Positions 55,125 through 64,000 of a stretch of 64,000 nucleotides of DNA are shown in pieces (position 1 is the stretch's first letter; each line of letters begins with the position of its first letter). The DNA comes from Oreohelix idahoensis (Eukaryota > Mollusca > Gastropoda > Stylommatophora > Oreohelicidae), in NCBI GenBank assembly GCA_024509875.1, contig JAMPIV010016262.1, forward strand, positions 508,501 to 572,500. The letters run 5' to 3'. Below the pieces are notes generated by a model. It was not told the origin of the DNA and searched no databases. It worked only from the letters and a program-made list of their open reading frames with translations. A program made the position numbers and the translations under genes.

Positions 55125-55495
55125 AGGTAGTCCAATAACAGATACTGCCATAGGGGAGTGAAGTGTTAGAGACTTCACTGTACTAGGTTCTAGCTTTAAA
55201 AGGTTAGGTGATGTGATCGTATATTGAGGCAAACCCACTGAGAAACAACACTGGAAGTAAAACTATCCAGACCTCTGTATGAACTACAAAAGACTGAAGT
55301 TTATACAAGAAACAACATTGCAGATATAGACAATATATTTCAAGTGAACGAAAGAAGAAGGCGGTTGGGTGGTCAGTTCCTTTCCTTGGTGCTTTTTCCT
55401 TCCATAACTCAAGAGCAGAGCCAGGTATCCATTTACAGCTGGTGTACTGAAGCATGAACCTGCCAGGTTTCAATCCTGGTAACTTTACCCTGAGA
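55125..55495 (+). repeat. dispersed repeat D1, copy 3, with internal insertion
   Basis: Shares taaaggtagtcc, gggagtgaagtgttagagac, ttcactgtactaggt, gagcagagccaggta and the B-box-like aggtttcaatcctgg with the other D1 copies. About 170 bp of unrelated sequence (55205-55375) separates the halves. Confidence 0.6.
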
Positions 55496-55502
55496 AACAA
55501 GC

Positions 55503-56155
55503 TCTCTAAATATCTTCTTCTTCTTCTTCGATCCTTAACCACCGACCGTCAAAGCAGTCAGTGGCCATCACGCCTAGTGGCGTCTTGTAGGGCAACAACA
55601 AATTGATTCCACTTTGCACGGTCGGTGGCCATCCTTCGTACAGTGCCCCAACTCTGGTTCATTCTTTGCATCTCAGCCTCCACAGTCCTCCACCAAGTTG
55701 TTTTTGGTCGGCCTCTCTTTAGCTTTCCTTCAGGGGTCCAAAGCATAGCTGTTCTTTTGATGGCATTGGGGTCTCTTCTGAGGACATGACCAACCCAGCT
55801 CCAGCGTCTGCCAGCTTTGATGGTATGCATGTCCTCTTGCTTGCTACGAGTAAGCAGATCTTGGTTGGTGATGGTATTCGGCCAAAAGATTCGGTGAATT
55901 TTTCTTAGGCATGTTGTGTGAAAAGAGGACAATTTTGACATTTCCTTCTCTGTGACTCTCCAGCATTCCGCACCATAGAGAAGCACAGAAAGCACGCAAC
56001 TCTGGTATAATCTTAATTTTGTGCTTGTGCTGTATTGGGAGGACTTCCAGATGTTATTTAGGCTAAAGAAGGCTGTTCTTGCCTTATTCATTCTGATGTT
56101 GATGTCTTTGCCTGCCCCACCGTCTGGTGTTACTATGCTTCCTAGGTATGTGAAG
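55503..56155 (-). mobile_element. LINE-B copy e, 5'-truncated
   Basis: The minus-strand frame reads TFTYLGSIVTPDGGAGKD, SVLLYGAECWRVTEKE, SWVGHVLRRDPNA and MLWTPEGKLKRGRPKTTW, open to the ORF2 stop, then a GAA tail (55516-55527). tctctaaatat at 55503-55513 recurs at 56208-56218, beyond a hairpin at the 5' junction (see next entry), and is the probable target duplication. Confidence 0.85.
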
Positions 56156-56226
56156 GTGGCAGCATATTTAGAGACATATATATAAAAAAAATATATATAT
56201 ATATATGTCTCTAAATATGCTGCCAC
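56156..56226. repeat. perfect 28-bp inverted repeat at the LINE-B 5' junction
   Basis: gtggcagcatatttagagac with atatatat is followed, after a short A/T centre, by its exact inverse complement ending at 56226. The right arm contains the LINE target duplication and the genomic flank; the left arm is its inverted copy. It would form a stable hairpin. Confidence 0.9.
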
Positions 56227-56379
56227 AAAAATATCATTTTAGCATTTTCATTCATTTTTTTTCAGTTTACGTTAACTAACACTCATGTCTATTATGACAA
56301 AGCATTTGAGTTTTGACAGAGAATCACTTTGGATGCTGATCAGACATTAGTGTCCACTGTTAACTAATCCTCATTAACT

Positions 56380-56909
56380 TAATAAAGAAAACTTATGAAG
56401 ACATGAATTGCAGAATTCTTCATGAAGGAAACTTACAGAAACCATTAGGGATAAGAACTGGAGTGCGACAGGGATGCCTCTTGCCACCATTTGTCTTCTT
56501 ACCTGGCTATAGATTGGACTATGAAAACATTGACATCAGCCAATAAAAATGGAATTCAGTGGACTTAGACTATAGAACAATCTGGAGTTTGCCAATGACC
56601 TTGCTCTTTTTCCCATAACCATAATCAGATGCAAGATTAGATGAAAATACTTGAGTAGAGATTACAGCAAGTGAGTCTGACAATACAAAGGGAAAAGACA
56701 AAGATAATGAGAATAAATGCATGAAACAATAACAAGATTGCACTTGAAGAAACATACCTACAAGATGTAGAATTGTACATAACACTTGGAAGCAATATAG
56801 AAAGTTGGAGGCACAGACAGTAACATAAAAATAAGAATACAAAAGACACAATTTGTTTTCATTGCACTTGGAAATATATAAAAATCAAAAGAAATGAAGT
56901 GTGACTTTT
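56380..56909 (+). pseudogene. LINE-C RT fragment from motif B onward
   Basis: Broken frames read RTGVRQGCLLPPFVF (motif B), DWTMKTLTSANKNGIQW, a decayed motif C region, REKTKIMRINA (motif D) and LEETYLQDVEL. Stops are frequent. It faces a second LINE-C copy at 57332-57880 in opposite orientation. Confidence 0.75.
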
Positions 56910-57232
56910 ATGTATGCTAGGAACTTAAGACGCGTCAACAGTGAGGAATGCAGTCAGCGACCCATAGCTAGACTGCTTGCATCAGGGTCAGCGAACCAGA
57001 GCTGACCAAGACCCTACTCCACCTCCAAGTGGTGGTCCTGGAAACAGGCTGCATCACTGCAGTCTGGCTGAGTGAGTAGGGATCAAAGAGGGAAGGCTAA
57101 CCCGATCCCAAAAAATGCCGTGCTGAAGTAGGATGTGTCGGCCGAAATGCGCAAATATCGCAGCTTCGCTGTAAACAGACACTACGCACCCAATGTCCTT
57201 TTCAGGACGAATGAAGAAGAAGAATGTATGCT
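56910..57232 (+). mobile_element. SINE-D copy 2, GAA tail, 9-bp target duplication
   Basis: The element 56919-57223 (305 bp) is colinear over its whole length with the copy at 49722-50025 and ends with GAA repeats. atgtatgct at 56910-56918 recurs at 57224-57232. It was inserted at the end of a LINE-C fragment. Confidence 0.85.
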
Positions 57233-57261
57233 GGACTTGGTTTCTTTTGATTTCCATATAA

Positions 57262-57331
57262 AGGCATACCTCGCTTTATTGCGGTGGTGTAGAATCGAAC
57301 CCGCAATATCTCAGAGATATGCGTGTATTTC
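57262..57331 (+). repeat. Tigger-like terminal fragment, about 70 bp
   Basis: ggcatacctcgctttattgc at one end and accgcaat-like then tctcagagatatgcgtg at the other resemble the two Tigger ends joined (tcgaacccgcaatatctc). Probably a minimal deletion product related to the MITE at 51101-54708. Confidence 0.6.
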
Positions 57332-57880
57332 CCAGTTCAGTGAAATTACCTCTTGCCTTTTGTATTCTTATTTAGATATCATTATCTGTTTCTCCAATTC
57401 TTTCTATAAAGCTGCTAAGATATATGCAAGATTCCACATCTTGTAGGCATGACTCGCTCAGTGCAATCTGGTTATCATTATTTGCATTTATGCTTACAAT
57501 CCTATTGTCTATTGTATTATCAAACTCAACTCCTTCGATGTCTCATCAACTGTTCTCACTGTGTCTTGCATCTAGTTACAACTGTGAAACAAAAGAGCTA
57601 GATCATCAGCAAAATCATGGCGTTCTGTTGAAGTCAACGGAATTCCATTCTTGTTGGTTGATGCCATTTTCATAATCGATTTAACAGCCAGTAAGAAGAG
57701 AAAAAGGGACAAAAGGCATCCTTGCTGAACTCCAATTCATATCTTGAAGGACTTAATACATCGTCCTTCATGAAGAATTCAATGATTCATGACTTCATAT
57801 TTAAAAAAAATTATGTTAGTTAAGGAGAACACCATAATGACTCATCAGTTTCCAGAGCGATTCTCTGTCAAATGCCTTTC
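57332..57880 (-). pseudogene. LINE-C RT fragment, minus strand
   Basis: The minus strand reads NGIPLTSTE, then a DFADDLALLFHSCN-like motif C (with one break), IVSINANNDNQIALSES and LQDVESCIYLSSFIERIGET. It covers the same part of LINE-C as 56380-56909, in inverse orientation. Confidence 0.75.
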
Positions 57881-58207
57881 CAGTCCTTAAATTTGGTGGA
57901 ATGTGGTGAGTTCAATTCTCAGCTTTGTTTAACTAAATATGTGCAGTGTGGCTTTATGGGCCGTACAGGATATGTTTTATCAAAAAGACCTGCCCCTTCT
58001 TCTCTCAACTATCTGTCTAGAAAACTGCTTCTATCTTTTTTGTTTTTAACCATGATCAACTGCTTTCATTGGGAAGTACATGGTTAGGTGCCAATCCCTC
58101 CCACATTGGCCAGTCACTATCTTTTCTATATACTGATGTGCCTCTTTGTGTGCACCACACTTTGACTTCTTAAGCCATTGTTCATGATCTTGTCAGATTT
58201 TTCTCAC
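57881..58207. other. no gene recognised
   Basis: Intron sequence next to the tentative CARD exon; a LINE-like tail may reach about 57900. Confidence 0.45.
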
Positions 58208-58264
58208 CTCACTTATCTGTCTTTGTTTACCAGGGATGAACATTCTCTTAAATAATATTTGGTA
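58208..58264 (-). CDS. tentative caspase exon: CARD middle helices, cut by a MITE
   Basis: Donor GTGAGAA follows a frame YQILFKRMFIPGKQRQISE that ends in phase 0, as needed by 54808-55030. Joined, ..YQILFKRMFIPGKQRQISE and KPVTNLRKAK follow the CARD pattern L...L...G.F....R..I...PT...KA. The 5' side runs directly into a 146-bp MITE at 58265. Either the exon continued beyond the insertion site (FLALRHT-like frame after cacag at about 58432) and was broken, or the MITE end ctagaccag now serves as acceptor. The exon is short and could be chance; the earlier CARD helices were not found. Confidence 0.45.
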
Positions 58265-58410
58265 CTGGTCTAGAAAGCGGGCCCCGGACTTTTTCCGAAA
58301 CGAAACACAATTTACGAAATGGTAAACGAAATATGTATCGTATGAGGAAATAAAAAGTCGGATTCGCGTTTTCAAAAACCTGAACTTCCGGGGCCCGCTT
58401 TCTAGACCAG
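58265..58410. mobile_element. 146-bp MITE, copy 1
   Basis: Terminal inverted repeat ctggtctagaaagcgggccc at both ends, extended to ccgga. Nearly identical to 59063-59208 in the opposite orientation. The left flank has TA, one base before the end; the right flank has AA where TA is expected. Confidence 0.92.
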
Positions 58411-59062
58411 AAGTGTGCCTAAGCGCAAGAAAGCTGTGATGATAAGTTAGATAAACTTCTTACTGGGATGTCTATGTGAAATTTTCTTTATTTCTTAATT
58501 TTAAAAATTCTGTGTAAATGTTTTCAATGTTTATTTTCCAGGGATTTTGTAATAATGTGTTTACATGTGGATGTGTGAATGAATAGTGACAGTGTGAGTG
58601 CATGGGTAAGTGAGTATTGTTACACCAAAAGATTGTACATGCTGTACTATTACAAAGAAAACAGTGTATAAAATACATTCATAAAATATACAGTATAATA
58701 AATCAGCTGTTTTTTACAAGAAGGGTACATGAAATGATGAGTTTATGGTGATCGGTAGCAAAAGTGTATGGTGAAAAGGGTCCCGCAAAAACCTAACCCT
58801 TTTTTCCCATAGGACCAATGATTCCATATTCACAGATTTCTGTATTAATGGGGTTTTCAAGGAACTTAACCCCCGTGAACAATGAGGATCGACAGAGAGA
58901 GAGAGTGAGTGAGAGAGAGAGAGTGTGTGTGTGTGTGTATAATCTCCCCACACACACACACACAGGGTGTCCACAAAGTCTCCGTACAATTTAAGAAATT
59001 TATTAAAAATACAAATGAAGAGACAGCATAATAAAAAAAACATCATAAAAGTTTTTTCGGTA
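58411..59062. other. no gene recognised; GA/GT microsatellite at 58890-58968
   Basis: Contains gagagagagtgagtgagaga then gtgtgtgtgtgt and a reverse cacacacaca run, which could fold on itself. No coding motif. Confidence 0.5.
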
Positions 59063-59210
59063 ATGGTCTAGAAAGCGGGCCCCGGAAGTTCAGGTTTTTG
59101 AAAACGCGAATCCGACTTTTTATTTCCTCATACGATACATATTTCGTTTACCATTTCGTAAATTGTGTTTCGTTTCGGAAAAAGTCCGGGGCCCGCTTTC
59201 TAGACCAGTA
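59061..59210. mobile_element. 146-bp MITE, copy 2, TA target duplication
   Basis: The element 59063-59208 is the inverse of copy 1 with only terminal-base differences noticed by eye. TA lies at 59061-59062 and 59209-59210, as for Tc1/mariner-type elements. No transposase source was seen in the window. Confidence 0.92.
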
Positions 59211-59234
59211 CCGTTTTTTCACATAATTTAGTAA

Positions 59235-60140
59235 ACATCTTCCTTTTTGTACACTCTCAGACGTCAGCCTGAATGTGTTTAAAGAAAGCAGTGGTCTGCT
59301 TGAGAATATTTCTATCTCTGTATATGTCTGTTGGTTCTTTGAAGCAGATGTTCAGCAGTCATTTAACCGGTACCACAGTTACACTCATCAGTAGTTCCTA
59401 TCTTTAGCTTATTGAATAGGTGGTATCTCAATCTGTTGTGGCCCGTGCCGAGCCTGAAGATTATCACTTGTTCTCTTCTGCTGAGCTGGTAATATGTATC
59501 ATTTTTGTGTGTGGCCTGGATGTTCTGCTTCCCATTTGTTCCTGTATCTGCTTCTGATAAAACTCTTTGCCTCTTCAAAAGTTATACTTGTATCAGGCTG
59601 TGATAGCTTTCCACTTTCCTTTGCCAGTCTGTCAGCTTCTTCATTGCCAGAGATGTTGCAACGAGATGGGATCCACTGTACTACAACTCGTTTGAACTGG
59701 TGGCTTAGTTTGTGAAGCACTACTCTTAGGTCATCCAGATCTGCATTGTTCTGGCTCTTCGGTGTTGCAATTACTGACAGCGCATCTGTAAAGAAAGTAA
59801 CTTGTCTCTCTGTGCTTTGCTCTGTCATTAACACCTCTGCTGCAGTCTTCAAGGCCTCTGCTCTGAAGTTGTTTGAAAATTTTCCTGATGCCACTGACAG
59901 CCTTTTTTGTGTACTAGTGCTTACGTTCAGCAACACTCCTCCGCCTCCATCTTCTGTTGCATTTGCTGCTGATCCATCTGTGTAGGCATGGGTCCAGGTG
60001 TTGCTTGGGTAATGTTTATGTATGTATTCTGTGGTTATGGCTCTTCTCTCTGTTGCAGTCTGGCTCTTCTTTCTCTCAATACCAGGAATGTTTTCTATCA
60101 TTTTTGAGAAAAGACGTTTCCAAGCAAGGATTTGGTTTGG
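59235..60140 (-). pseudogene. LINE RH2 RNase H and C-terminus
   Basis: The minus-strand frame from 60101: WTHAYTDGSAANATEDGGGG, NNFRAEALKTAAEVL, VTFFTDALSVIATPKS, VVVQWIPSRCNISGNEEADR, so the RNase H carboxylates in YTDGS, RAEAL and FTDALS and the GNEEAD end are present. Then TFEEAKSFIRSRYRNKWEAE, a frameshift, RYHLFNKLKIGTTDECNCGT, a stop and decay. The RNase H part is uninterrupted, so the copy is moderately young. Confidence 0.88.
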
Positions 60141-60282
60141 TTTTTAAGGACTATCTTCCCTGCACACGGACAATGCCATCAGTGCTCTGATCTCCTCCCT
60201 TAGATCACACAAGGAGGATCTCAGCGCAGTGCACAAACTCCGTAGCACCGGCGAGAATCCCAATGTGTGGATATAATGTATA

Positions 60283-60489
60283 GGAATCACACATTTTATA
60301 AATATTTTTGTGGTGGGTAGGTTTCCTAATTTTAAAATTTTTGCCAGGGCAGCAGCCTGACAAGCTTACTCTTTACGATTTCCAACTGCCGTGGGATTTT
60401 TAACATGCGCAACTTGCGCATAGGACCTCCTATTTTTTCACCCTTATCCTAGAAGGCTAGGCATCCGATCTCACTACCCATGAGAGGTT
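60283..60489 (-). repeat. SINE-A body and tail, headless
   Basis: On the minus strand: gggtgaaaaaataggaggtc, ttaaaaatcccacggcagtt, ggctgctgccctggc, then the tail aattaggaaacc and aaaaatatttataaaatgtg. It matches the split copy at 7173 and the tail fragment at 6962. Confidence 0.7.
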
Positions 60490-61490
60490 AATTCCTAAAA
60501 GAAGTATAAAGAGACGAGAATACATCTCAGACGAAACACTGAAGTTGGTGGTAGAAAGAAGAAAAATGTAGTCCAAAAAAGACACAGAAAATCAAGAATT
60601 ATACAAGGAATACACAAAGCAGATTAAAAAACAAGTCAGACAAGACAAACAACAATACATAAACGACACCTGCAGGAAAATAGAGGAAATGCGCGAGCAG
60701 GGATTGAGTAAGAATATGTTTTCTGAAGTAGGAACATTGAAGAACAGCAACTTTAAACCATCACTTCGAGCAATAAACGACAAGAAAGGCCACACTCTAA
60801 CAGAACGTATAGATATTCTGAACAGATGGAAGGAGTACTGTCAAGAAATGTACACAGAAATAAACAAAGCGGCAGATAACAACATCATGAATGTGCGGAA
60901 CGTGAACCAGAACCTACCATAGAGGAAGTCCGAAACGCAATCAAACACTTGAAAAGTGGAAAATCTGGTTGTGATGAAGTAAGCTGAAATGATACAGGCA
61001 GGAGGAGAAGGCACCGCTCGTATATACCATGCATTATGCTGCAAGATGTGGCAAAGCGGAATTTGGCCCAAGGAATGGAAAAGATCAATTTACATACCCT
61101 TGCCAAAAAAGGGCAATCTGAAACTGTGCACAAACTACAGAACTATAGCTCTTATAAGCCATGCCAGCAAAATACTATTACATATCATAATGAAAAGGAT
61201 GCAACAAAAGCTAGAAACAGAAATTAACAAAGTACAGGTGGGTTTTCGACCAGGCAGAGGCACCAGAGACCATATATTCAATATGAGGACCATCATAGAA
61301 ACGTGTAGAGAATTCAACGTTGACCTACATACTTGATTCATTGATTACACCAAAGCTTTCGACTGTGTACAACATCAGTAGTTATGGACTTTTATGGAAA
61401 ATATGGGATTTCCAAACCACCTTATACAACTCATCGCACTGTTGTACCAAGAACAACAGGCAGCTGTAAGAATAGAGGGGGAAACATCAG
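60490..61490 (+). pseudogene. LINE-D/E-type RT, N-terminal half, decayed
   Basis: Frame blocks: YTKQIKKQVRQDKQQYIND, ILNRWKEYCQEMYTEINKA, a shift, GIWPKEWKRSIYIPLPKKGN, KVQVGFRPGRGTRDHIFNM, FIDYTKAFDCVQHQ (motif A, after a TGA at 61334) and LIALLYQEQQAAVRIEGETSG, where it stops near 61490 before motif B. It resembles LINE-E (39314-40880) in WPKEW..IPLPKKGNLK.C.NYRTI.LISH.SK. Confidence 0.8.
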
Positions 61491-62076
61491 GTGTACGTTA
61501 CATTTTTTATATTTATTTTATTATTTTAAATTTTTGTTAGGGAAAAATGCGAAAGAATTTAGCTAGGTGTGGCAAGGGTTAGACCCTGTCTCATATTGGG
61601 AGGCGGCACATGAAAGATATTTGTAAGAACCGGATTAATTAAACACTATTTCTTTTAAAATAAGGAGATGGGGGCTGTAATGGATTTTGGGATAAAGGGG
61701 ATCTAGGTTTTTGTGCATTTAAAATTGTGGTGTTCCCAGGATCAAAAGTAGGAACTTTTTTCCATGACATTCCCAATGAAAACTCTCGAGCTGGATACTA
61801 AAATATATTCGTGAACTGCACGAGATAAGAACGCTATCTTTTCTTTGTAAGCTTCAACCTATCCCCTCCCTCCCCCCTTAAAATTACACACACATATGGT
61901 AGACATCAGGACTTCCGCTGATCTAAGATGGCAGTTCCATTTTTGTTGTACTTGTGATTCTACTTCTATCATGCAAAAACTTGATGCAGGGAAGTTAATT
62001 TCTTTGTTTAAATTCATTAAGAATAATAATTAGTTGTATCTTTCATAGGAATATTGAATAGTTAAGTTGTGTTAAT
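61491..62076. other. no gene recognised
   Basis: Unremarkable AT-rich sequence with no motif. Confidence 0.5.
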
Positions 62077-62864
62077 CTTCTTCTTTCTTTGATCCATAAC
62101 CGCCAACCATCAAAGCAGTCAGCGGCCATCATGCCTGGTGGCGTCCTGTAGGGCAGCAACAAACTGATTCCACCTTGCTCGGTTGGCGGCCATATTTTGT
62201 ACAGTGCCCCAACTCTGGTTCATTCTTTGCATCTCGGCTTCCACAGTTCTCCACCAAGTTGTTTTTGGTCGGCCTCTTTTTCGCTTTCCCTCAGGGGTCC
62301 AAAGCATAGCTGTTCTTGTGATGGTATCAGGGTCCCTTCTGAGGACGTGGCCAACCCAACTCCAGCGTCTGCCAGCTATGATGGTGTGCATGTCTTCCTG
62401 GTTACTCCGAATAAGTAGTTCTTGGTTGCTGATGGTGTTTGGCCAAAAGATTCTGAGAATTTTCCTTAGGCAGATTGTGTGGAAGGAGGACAGTTTCGAC
62501 ATTTCCTTCTCTGTTACTCTCCAACATTCCGCACCGTAGAGAAGCACAGAAAGTACACAGCTCTCATACAGTCTTAATTTGGTGTTTGTGCTTTACTGGG
62601 AAGACTTCCAAATGTTGTTGAGAATAGCAAAGGCTGTTCTCGCTTTATTCACTCTGTTGTTAATGTCCTTGCTTGTTCCGCCGTCAGGTGTTACTATGCA
62701 TCCTAGGTAAGTAAATGTGTCTGTCTGTTCTAACTTCTGGTTCCTTACTGTTATTGGCTCAGGATTGCCCACATTTAGTGTCATGACCTCTGTCTTCTTC
62801 AGACTGATGTTCAGGCCAACCTGCTGGCCATACTTATTCAGTCTATCAGTTTTGTCTTGAATGT
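62077..62864 (-). mobile_element. LINE-B copy f, 5'-truncated
   Basis: The minus strand covers the end of ORF2 (MTLNVGNPEPITVRNQKLEQ, LLYGAECWRVTEKEMSKLSS, SWVGHVLRRDPDT, MLWTPEGKRKRGRPKTTW) and the GATCAAAGAAAGAAGAAG tail. A frameshift lies near 62570. It is the copy closest to the full-length one. No target duplication was recognised. Confidence 0.9.
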
Positions 62865-63450
62865 TGTCGCAAAATTGGTTTCAAGTCATTGCAAACGCGC
62901 AAGTCATTGCAGACGTGTTCAGGTAGATTTATAAACCCGTCAACGATCGATTGACCGCTTTCAAAATGGCGGCATATCAGCGAAATGGGTATCAGACAGA
63001 GGAAATCGCCAACGATAAATAAAAGCAGAAGGGAATCAGTATGAAAAGGATTTTACATTTTAGTACAGGGAAGGATTGTGTATAACTGCATATAAGAAGG
63101 AACGGTAGGAAGTTCTCATTTACGGAGATACATGCGTATTTCGGCTGCCCTCAGTTACGCGGAAAAGCATGTAAACCCACTTCTGTTCTAAATATTAAAA
63201 TCAACAAATAACAGTTTGGGAAATTACAGGGATAGGAAGATAGAGATTTATCGGCAGGATAAAACTAGATAAGATGGAACAATATGGATATTATATATGC
63301 CGAGAATGAGAAAGGCAAAATTTCAGTCGACGCACAGATCGGCTGAAATCACGGTTCGGGAAGGATTTTTCAGGCTTAGGTTTAAGCTGTGACGTCGGTA
63401 CCCTCCGATACGTCCGCGCTATACGTATATATAGCGTATCGGTAAACTGA
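62865..63450. other. no gene recognised; palindromic spot at 63421-63436
   Basis: catt-gcaaacgcgcaagtcattgc repeats at 62886-62910. The word atacgtatatatagcgtat at 63421-63440 is near-palindromic. Otherwise featureless up to the LINE frame. Confidence 0.45.
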
Positions 63451-64000
63451 GAAAAGAACTATCAAACGCAACTGAAAATAGTAATAAATACAGAAGCAAA
63501 ATACCACCCTGGGAACTAAAAACACCAATCATAGACTACTCACTTACTGAAAAGATCAAACAAAACATAGAAGATAAGGAAGCCAAAATGATAAGTAGAA
63601 AGTTCATAGATAAATTAACTAAACAAAGTCTGGCCGTATACACTGATGGATCCAAGGGTGATAGTGGGCTACTAGGTGCCGGGGTGGTAATACCACAATG
63701 GGGAATAAAAAAGAGCTACAGTGTAACAGAAGGGGCTTCGATTTTTACCGCAGAGATGGTAGCAATTCTTAAAAGTTTAGAAATAATCGAAGATAACCCA
63801 CCAGAAGCGGTTACGATATTTACAGACTCACTATCATCACTACAAGCGCTAGAACACCCAGGTAAATGTAGCCGGCCAGACATAAAGGAAGAAATTCTAG
63901 CAATTAATACATCACTAGGGCACAGAGGATGTAGTGTGAGGCTAGTGTGGGTTCCAGCACACATAGGTATTGCTGGCAACGAGTTGGCAGACCAGAACGC
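63451..64000 (+). CDS. LINE RH3 RNase H domain, open to the window end
   Basis: An open frame (PPWELKTPIIDYSLTEK from 63504, LAVYTDGSKGDSGLLGAGVV, GASIFTAEMVAILKSLEI, AVTIFTDSLSSLQALEHPGK, RGCSVRLVWVPAHIGIAGNE, LADQNA) with the RNase H carboxylates in YTDGS, TAEM and TDSLS and the HIGIAGNELAD end block. It is the C-terminal part of an I-like or related LINE polyprotein; the PPW start is the usual link from the RT. No stop is seen in about 180 codons. The RT would be expected upstream but is not present, so the copy is 5'-truncated near 63450. Confidence 0.88.

Larger units (their letters stand above)
11617..58264 (-). other. span of a caspase-2-like host gene (CARD + caspase)
   Basis: Six minus-strand blocks encode consecutive parts of one CARD-bearing cysteine protease, a family that cleaves after Asp in apoptosis and stress signalling. 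Order, strand and splice phase agree: 58208-58264 (ends phase 0), 54808-55030 (starts 0, ends 1), 41353-41462 (starts with the 2 missing bases, ends 0), 36977-37150 (0 to 0), 24086-24195 (starts with 2 bases, ends 0) and 11617-11736 (starts 0, ends in TAA). The first CARD helices and the exons for the catalytic His and Cys were not found. The introns are almost wholly transposons. It could be a working gene with unrecognised exons or one that has lost its core. Confidence 0.7.

Overview
The window reads as intron and intergenic DNA of an animal genome, probably an invertebrate and most likely a lophotrochozoan such as a mollusc. The taxon is inferred from the repertoire (abundant RTE-like LINEs, tRNA-headed SINEs, mariner, piggyBac, hAT) and from a CARD-caspase of invertebrate style; no species marker is present. 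There are no bacterial-style operons, rRNA genes or CRISPR arrays. Most bases belong to mobile elements and to satellites grown from them.

One host gene can be supported: a caspase-2-like gene (CARD plus caspase domain) on the minus strand, with exons spread over about 46 kb and introns full of transposons. Exons, in transcription order: 58208-58264 (CARD middle, tentative), 54808-55030 (CARD second half plus linker), 41353-41462 (linker), 36977-37150 (start of the large subunit), 24086-24195 (small subunit with the WFIQA motif) and 11617-11736 (small-subunit C-terminus and stop). Phases agree at every tested junction (0, 1, 0, then 0). The exons for the catalytic His and Cys (the QACRG region), expected between 24.2 and 36.9 kb, were not found.

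Layout. 0-7 kb: mariner, 86-bp satellite, dispersed repeats, nested LINE fragments. 7-10 kb: a SINE split by a piggyBac element whose 581-597 aa transposase is intact, then a SINE with perfect target duplications. 10.5-11.4 kb: a second, broken mariner just past the caspase stop. 12-15.5 kb: two LINE insertions 43 bp apart, each with its own target duplication. 15.6-18.6 kb: a LINE split by a hAT element whose terminal repeat has expanded into a 1.5-kb 34-bp satellite. 20-23 kb: a full-span but broken LINE. 24-37 kb: caspase exons, LINE debris and a 27-bp satellite. 37-45.7 kb: LINE insertions inside LINEs, a hAT MITE sitting on a caspase splice donor, and a solo LTR with target duplication. 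48-55 kb: a 66-bp satellite broken up by SINEs and by a Tigger-like MITE that carries a full-length LINE with an intact 1009-aa ORF. 55-64 kb: further LINE copies, one ending in a long hairpin, two near-identical 146-bp MITEs in opposite orientation, and RNase H parts of other LINEs.

LINE names used here are local: LINE-A (3' tail TAAG repeats), LINE-B (GAA repeats), LINE-C (ATTG-like tail), LINE-D (GAT repeats), LINE-E, and three RNase H-bearing lineages RH1-RH3. Dispersed repeats D1-D4 and SINE-A to SINE-D are also local names.
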